Below, in pieces: positions 62,108-64,000 of a stretch of 64,000 bases of DNA; within the stretch, counting starts at the first letter, position 1, and each line of letters begins with the position of its first letter. The position numbers and the translations under genes were made by a program. The notes under the pieces are model-generated. The model was not told where the DNA came from and ran no database searches. It was given only the letters and a program-made list of their open reading frames with translations. Origin of the DNA: an uncultured Eubacterium sp. (GTDB lineage Bacteria; Bacillota; Clostridia; Peptostreptococcales; Anaerovoracaceae); contig CABUXV010000003.1 in assembly GCA_902495595.1 (NCBI GenBank), positions 42,430 through 106,429 of the forward strand, in the 5' to 3' direction.

Positions 62108-63040
62108 ATGTTAATAGTTACTTTGCTTGAAGCATTAGAACTGGGGCTGATATATTCAATATTGGCCCTGGGAGTATTTTTATCTTTCAGAACACTTAAT
62201 ACACCTGATTTGACCGTAGACGGAAGTATTGTTACCGGTGCGGCAATTTCTGCAGTAATGTGTTCTGTCGCTGCGGAAATGGAACCGGCGGTTCAGGGAA
62301 TCATATGCATAATAGGACTTATACTGTCTTTTATTTTCGGTATGGGAGCAGGCGCAGTTACGGCACTTTTGAATACCAAGCTAAAGATACAGCCTCTGCT
62401 TGCCGGAATACTCGTAATGCTTGGCATATATTCAATAAACCTGCGTATTCAGGGCAAGGCAAATATAAACTTAAGTTCGAAACCTAACCTTTACGATATG
62501 GTAAACGATGCAATGAATGGATTTAAGTGGAGTTCAATAATTCTTGGATTGATTGTTGCAGCCATAGTAATAGTACTTATGTTTGCTTTTTTAAAGACCA
62601 GAAAAGGTTTCGCACTGAGAGCCACAGGAGACAACGAGGAGATGGTAAGGGCAGCAGGAATAAGCAGTGATAATATGAAACTTCTCGGGCTCTCCGTATC
62701 CAATGGACTGGTCGGACTTGCAGGAGGTCTTCTTGCTCAGTATCAGGGATATTCGGATGTAGGAATGGGAACAGGAATGGTTGTTATAGGTTTGGCATCT
62801 GTAATCATAGGAGAAGTGCTTTTCGGAACGAAGAGCCTTATGAGACGTCTCGTGGCAGTTGCCCTTGGGGCAGTTGCATATAGAATGGTAATAGGTGTAG
62901 CCCTTTACATGGGTATGCCTCCTACGGATCTTAAACTAGTATCGGCTGTAATAGTTACCATAGCTCTTGCAATGGGAATGCTCGGAGAAAATTTTTCGTT
63001 TATAAAGAGAAAATCAAAGGGAGGTGAGAAGAATGCTTAA
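62108..63040 (+). CDS. trpY: ABC transporter permease, TrpY-like
   Basis: 310 residues with about eight to nine membrane helices, branched-chain-amino-acid permease (LivH) superfamily. Conserved parts: ELGLIYSILALGVFLSFRTL near the N-terminus, PDLTVDGSIVTGAAISAV, and the ATPase-contact region FALRATGDNEEMVRAAGIS. It starts 34 bases after the lipoprotein gene, and its last eight bases overlap the ATPase gene. Confidence 0.9.
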   Translation: MLIVTLLEALELGLIYSILALGVFLSFRTLNTPDLTVDGSIVTGAAISAVMCSVAAEMEPAVQGIICIIGLILSFIFGMGAGAVTALLNTKLKIQPLLAGILVMLGIYSINLRIQGKANINLSSKPNLYDMVNDAMNGFKWSSIILGLIVAAIVIVLMFAFLKTRKGFALRATGDNEEMVRAAGISSDNMKLLGLSVSNGLVGLAGGLLAQYQGYSDVGMGTGMVVIGLASVIIGEVLFGTKSLMRRLVAVALGAVAYRMVIGVALYMGMPPTDLKLVSAVIVTIALAMGMLGENFSFIKRKSKGGEKNA

Positions 63041-63806
63041 AATAGAAAATCTCACCAAAGTTTTCGGCAAAGGTACTATTAATGAAATGAAAGCTCTTGA
63101 CGGCATAAATTTTCATGCGGATGCGGGCGACTTTATAACTATAATAGGCAGCAATGGAGCGGGAAAATCCACGCTGATGAATTCCATAGCAGGAGTTTTC
63201 CCTATAGACAGCGGAAAAATCTTGCTGGATGGCAGGGATATATCAAAGCAGCCCGAACATAAAAGAGCCGTTTCTATAGGACGTGTTTTTCAGGACCCGA
63301 TGAAAGGTACGGCTTATGATATGACAATAGAAGAAAACCTTTCAATCGCGTATAATAAAATAAGAAAAAGAGGATTTCAGGCAGGGATAAGCAAGTCTGA
63401 CAGGGAAATATTCAGAGAGAAGCTGAGCCTCCTTGATATGGGTCTTGAAAATAGAATGAAAGAAAAGGTAAGGCTTCTTTCGGGAGGTCAGAGACAGGCG
63501 CTTACATTGTTTATGGCTGTAATAGCCAAGCCTAAGCTTTTGCTTTTGGATGAGCATACAGCGGCGCTGGACCCTTCGGCGGCAAAAAAAGTTTTGGAGC
63601 TCACTGATTATTTCGCCGAAAATGATAAACTTTGTACCATGATGATAACTCACAATATGAAAGCCGCGCTTGAACATGGGAACAGGACGATTCTCATGCA
63701 GTCAGGACAGATAAAAATGGATATTTGCGGCAGGGAAAGAGAAGATATGACCGTAGAAAAACTAGTCGAAAAATTTGAAATAGATAATGACAGGATGCTG
63801 CTTTAA
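63033..63806 (+). CDS. trpZ: ABC transporter ATP-binding protein, TrpZ-like
   Basis: 257 residues from ATG 63033 (GGAGGTGA 5-12 bases before it). Walker A IGSNGAGKSTLMNS, Q-loop GRVFQDPMKGT, signature LLSGGQRQALTLF, Walker B LLLDEHTAALDP, H-loop ITHNMKAALEHG. In the Walker B motif the second acidic residue is the usual Glu, followed by His where most importers have Pro. The stop codon lies inside the terminator stem that follows. Confidence 0.92.
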   Translation: MLKIENLTKVFGKGTINEMKALDGINFHADAGDFITIIGSNGAGKSTLMNSIAGVFPIDSGKILLDGRDISKQPEHKRAVSIGRVFQDPMKGTAYDMTIEENLSIAYNKIRKRGFQAGISKSDREIFREKLSLLDMGLENRMKEKVRLLSGGQRQALTLFMAVIAKPKLLLLDEHTAALDPSAAKKVLELTDYFAENDKLCTMMITHNMKAALEHGNRTILMQSGQIKMDICGREREDMTVEKLVEKFEIDNDRMLL

Positions 63807-63820
63807 AGCAGCATCTTTTT
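63794..63820 (+). terminator. Terminator of the TrpXYZ-like operon
   Basis: Perfect 11-bp palindrome GATGCTGCTTT / AAAGCAGCATC directly followed by five T. The stem overlaps the last codons and the stop of the ATPase gene. Confidence 0.85.
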
Positions 63821-64000
63821 ATAGTATAGGAAATACAGTAAAAGGAGATTTCCGTATACTTCAAAGAAAGTACCTTGCGAAGCGTCGCCCCCCTTGCGGG
63901 CGGCATATGTGCAAAGGAATCTTCGATTCCGTCTTGCACACTTTTTTTATAATATAGGAAATATCGTTTACGAGATTTCCGTATACTTCAAAGAAAGTAC
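63815..64000. repeat. Start of a tandem 127-base repeat at the right edge
   Basis: The segment 63815-63873 recurs at 63942-64000 with few changes (shared core AGATTTCCGTATACTTCAAA, then GAAAGTAC), offset 127 bases. Each copy starts with an inverted repeat GGAAAT ... ATTTCC. Between the copies are GCGTCGCC-type GC-rich sequence and a hairpin TGTGCAA-GGAATC-ttc-GATTCC-TTGCACA followed by seven T. The second copy is cut by the window end, so the array may continue. Confidence 0.8.

Overview
The window looks like a chromosomal segment of an anaerobic, low-GC Gram-positive bacterium of the class Clostridia. The evidence is strong Shine-Dalgarno sites, consensus sigma-A promoters, a T-box leader, a cobalamin riboswitch, ECF transporter genes, hybrid cluster protein, and a CarD-YacL-IspD/F gene order. 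A member of the Anaerovoracaceae / Family XIII group would fit, but that is a guess from gene content only. No rRNA, tRNA, transposase, prophage or CRISPR array is visible.

Layout. 1-6358: serine biosynthesis (partial serA, divergent from serC and an ApgM-type mutase), then a D-Ala-D-Ala carboxypeptidase and uvrC. 6448-14274: a DUF1292 gene, then a probable six-gene operon with a flavin oxidoreductase, a C_GCAxxG_C_C protein, two acyl-CoA synthetases, a PLP racemase and an aldo/keto reductase. 14275-14596 is a non-coding stretch full of nested inverted repeats. 14597-21571: HAD phosphatase, greA-lysS (LysS has an added tRNA-binding domain), hcp with a cupin gene, and asnS. 21738-25274: VOC-GNAT and GNAT-GNAT fusion proteins and an aldehyde dehydrogenase.

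25326-39633 is the most interesting region. A cobalamin riboswitch with its own promoter and terminator precedes six closely packed genes: a membrane-anchored FecR-like/DUF4430 protein, a 2784-residue surface protein with four beta-helical GLUG blocks, a DUF4430 domain and an alpha/alpha-toroid, and an ECF transporter (two EcfT paralogues, one fused double ATPase, one S component). DUF4430 plus alpha/alpha-toroid are the two folds that make up animal intrinsic factor and transcobalamin. I read the locus as a Gram-positive vitamin B12 capture-and-import system.

39778-49591: an unusual EF-G-like GTPase, radA, and a divergent cluster with an amino acid permease, an AraC regulator, a glycerol-kinase-like FGGY kinase and a PhnW-like aminotransferase. 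49770-52738: a two-component system and a PHP phosphoesterase. 53057-60359: carD, yacL, ispDF, proS, a TRIC-type channel, split chromate transporter genes, a Nudix hydrolase and a cyclophilin. 60401-63820: a T-box (likely tryptophan-specific) controls a TrpXYZ-like ABC transporter, with a block of small hairpin repeats between the T-box terminator and the first gene. The right edge holds the beginning of a tandem 127-nt repeat.
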